A stretch of DNA of 5,714 bases from an uncultured Collinsella sp. (GTDB taxonomy: Bacteria > Actinomycetota > Coriobacteriia > Coriobacteriales > Coriobacteriaceae), in the NCBI GenBank assembly GCA_900759335.1, contig CAAEUX010000068.1, positions 1 through 5,714 on the forward strand, in the 5' to 3' direction. The notes beneath the pieces are model-generated. The model ran no database searches. It was not told where the DNA came from and was given only the letters and a program-made list of their open reading frames with translations. Each line of letters begins with the position of its first letter. Within the stretch, counting starts at the first letter, position 1. This document shows, one piece after another, positions 4,710 through 5,714 of the stretch. The translations under genes and the position numbers were made by a program.

Positions 4710-5651
4710 GTGCCGGAGAACCAAGAACATACCGAAGCTACTCCCTCGTCGCTCGCTGTGGTGGCGGGGGAGTATCTCGATTACCTTGCGGTCGAGCGGG
4801 GTTTGGCGCGCAATACGATTGCGGCCTACCGTCGTGACCTGACGACGTACTGCGCCTATCTGGAGCGGGCGGGCATTGTGTCTTTTGAAGAGGTGACCCG
4901 TCAGGTCGTGGAGGACTTTATTGCCGATCGCCGCGACGGAGGCTATTCCGACGCCTCGGTGGAGCGCGCGCTTGCTGCCGTGAAGGGCCTGCATGCCTTT
5001 TTGGTGCGCGATGGGGCCGTGGCCCAAAACCCGACGGCGGCGTTGCGCCTGCCCAAAAAGGCAGATCGCCTGCCGGAATACCTTTCGGTGGAGGATGTCT
5101 CGGCACTGCTCGATCAAGCCTTTCCCGAGGGCGAGATGGGGCTGCGCGATCATGCCATCTTGGAAGTGCTCTACGGATGCGGTTTGCGCGTGAGTGAGCT
5201 GGTTGGGCTCGATGTGGGCGATATCCATATTGATGACGGGTTTGTCCTGGTGCGCGGTAAGGGCTCCAAGGAGCGTCTGGCCCCGTTGGTGGGAAGCGCG
5301 GCTCGCGCCCTGACACACTATATAGGTGACGGGCGCACTCTCCTGGCCGCGCATGCTCACGGGATGGAGACCTCGGCGGTCTTTTTAAATAAGAACGGAC
5401 GTCGCCTGTCGCGCCAGGCCGTGCATGCGATATGCGAGCGGTATGGGCGCCAGGTGGGGCTGGTTGGGCTCCATCCCCACACCCTGCGCCACTCCTTTGC
5501 CACCCACATGCTCGCGGGCGGTGCCGACCTGCGTGTGCTGCAGGAGATTTTGGGCCATGCCGATATTTCGACCACGCAGGTCTACACGCATGTCGACCGC
5601 ACGCAACTGACCGAGGTCTATCTGGCGGCGCATCCGTTGGCACATCGCTAG
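4710..5651 (+). CDS. xerD: Tyrosine recombinase, XerD-type
   Basis: This is a 313-residue Xer site-specific recombinase that, with a XerC partner, resolves chromosome dimers at dif during division. The N-terminal SAM-like core-binding domain (about 17-115) contains YLAVERGLARNTIAAYRRDL; the catalytic domain (about 122-313) has the complete set R160 (GCGLRVSEL), K184 (RGKGSKER), H257 and R260 (HTLRHSFATHM), H283 (LGHADISTTQ) and nucleophile Y292 (VYTHV). XerC and XerD are hard to separate by motif; I prefer XerD because a location just after pyrG and before parA/scp genes is typical of actinobacterial xerD. Start choice: GTG at 4710, two bases after the pyrG stop, suggests translational coupling, but no clear Shine-Dalgarno sequence exists. 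GTG at 4758 or 4761 would also give a family-like N-terminus. An in-frame extension back to 4557 would overlap pyrG and is rejected. Confidence 0.93.
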   Translation: MPENQEHTEATPSSLAVVAGEYLDYLAVERGLARNTIAAYRRDLTTYCAYLERAGIVSFEEVTRQVVEDFIADRRDGGYSDASVERALAAVKGLHAFLVRDGAVAQNPTAALRLPKKADRLPEYLSVEDVSALLDQAFPEGEMGLRDHAILEVLYGCGLRVSELVGLDVGDIHIDDGFVLVRGKGSKERLAPLVGSAARALTHYIGDGRTLLAAHAHGMETSAVFLNKNGRRLSRQAVHAICERYGRQVGLVGLHPHTLRHSFATHMLAGGADLRVLQEILGHADISTTQVYTHVDRTQLTEVYLAAHPLAHR

Positions 5652-5714
5652 CACCTCGCTGACCTGCATATTTATAAATATTAAAGGGGACGGGCCCCAG
5701 ATTGCCGAGACGCA
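5652..5714 (+). promoter_or_regulatory. AT-rich palindrome and downstream region after xerD
   Basis: The last 63 bases hold no gene. They contain a perfect 14-bp palindrome, ATATTTATAAATAT (5668-5681), which stands out against the GC-rich surroundings, followed by GGGG...CCCC (5686-5689 with 5695-5698), which could form a small 4-bp hairpin. No T-run follows, so there is no obvious terminator for the pyrG-xerD unit here. The AT island could hold the -10 region (TATAAA at 5673-5678) or an operator for the next gene, which would start beyond the window. Confidence 0.4.

Noticed and set aside
4704..5360. 218-codon minus-strand frame opposite xerD
   Set aside because: In-phase antisense shadow of a gene with a complete recombinase active site; no recognisable features of its own.
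5659..5686. Possible dif site downstream of xerD
   Set aside because: Aligned by eye to the E. coli dif 28-mer, only about 10-12 positions match without gaps, and the two-arm layout with a 6-bp centre is not evident; the palindrome is reported, but not as dif.

Overview
The window is GC-rich DNA with strongly GC-biased third codon positions. The in-phase antisense strand stays open over long stretches because TTA, CTA and TCA codons are avoided. Gene content and protein style suggest a Gram-positive actinobacterium, most likely of the class Coriobacteriia (Collinsella-like). That assignment is inference from recognised protein flavour, not from a database search.

Layout. Positions 1-745 are accessory DNA. 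They start with a short degenerate 23-bp tandem repeat, followed on the minus strand by the 5' third of an IS110-family transposase. This fragment keeps its ribosome binding site and all four DEDD residues but has lost the C-terminal catalytic domain. Upstream of its start codon is a strongly structured non-coding stretch, where IS110-group elements carry their bridge RNA. From 746 on, everything is ordinary plus-strand chromosomal sequence. A DUF1846 (UPF0371) protein of unknown function (791-2272) ends in a textbook terminator. A 112-residue winged-helix DNA-binding protein (2529-2867) follows, with a structured leader of about 110 nt and its own terminator. Next is pyrG, CTP synthase (3046-4707), with its own promoter and short leader. 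Two nucleotides after the pyrG stop begins a Xer-type tyrosine recombinase, best called XerD (4710-5651). The window ends in an AT-rich palindrome that probably belongs to the control region of the next unit.

How the genes fit together. PyrG makes CTP from UTP and glutamine. XerD, with a XerC partner, resolves chromosome dimers at dif. As I recall it, the neighbourhood pyrG ... xerD ... parA/scpA/scpB is conserved in Actinobacteria, so this is probably the head of that nucleotide-synthesis and chromosome-segregation cluster. The DUF1846 and winged-helix genes are separate transcription units bounded by terminators.

I see no defence system, CRISPR array, tRNA or rRNA. The points most worth a second look are the IS110 remnant with its retained structured 5' non-coding end, a perfect DnaA-box 9-mer inside the pyrG leader hairpin, the structured leader of the small regulator, and the perfect AT palindrome after xerD. 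None of these amounts to a demonstrated new system.
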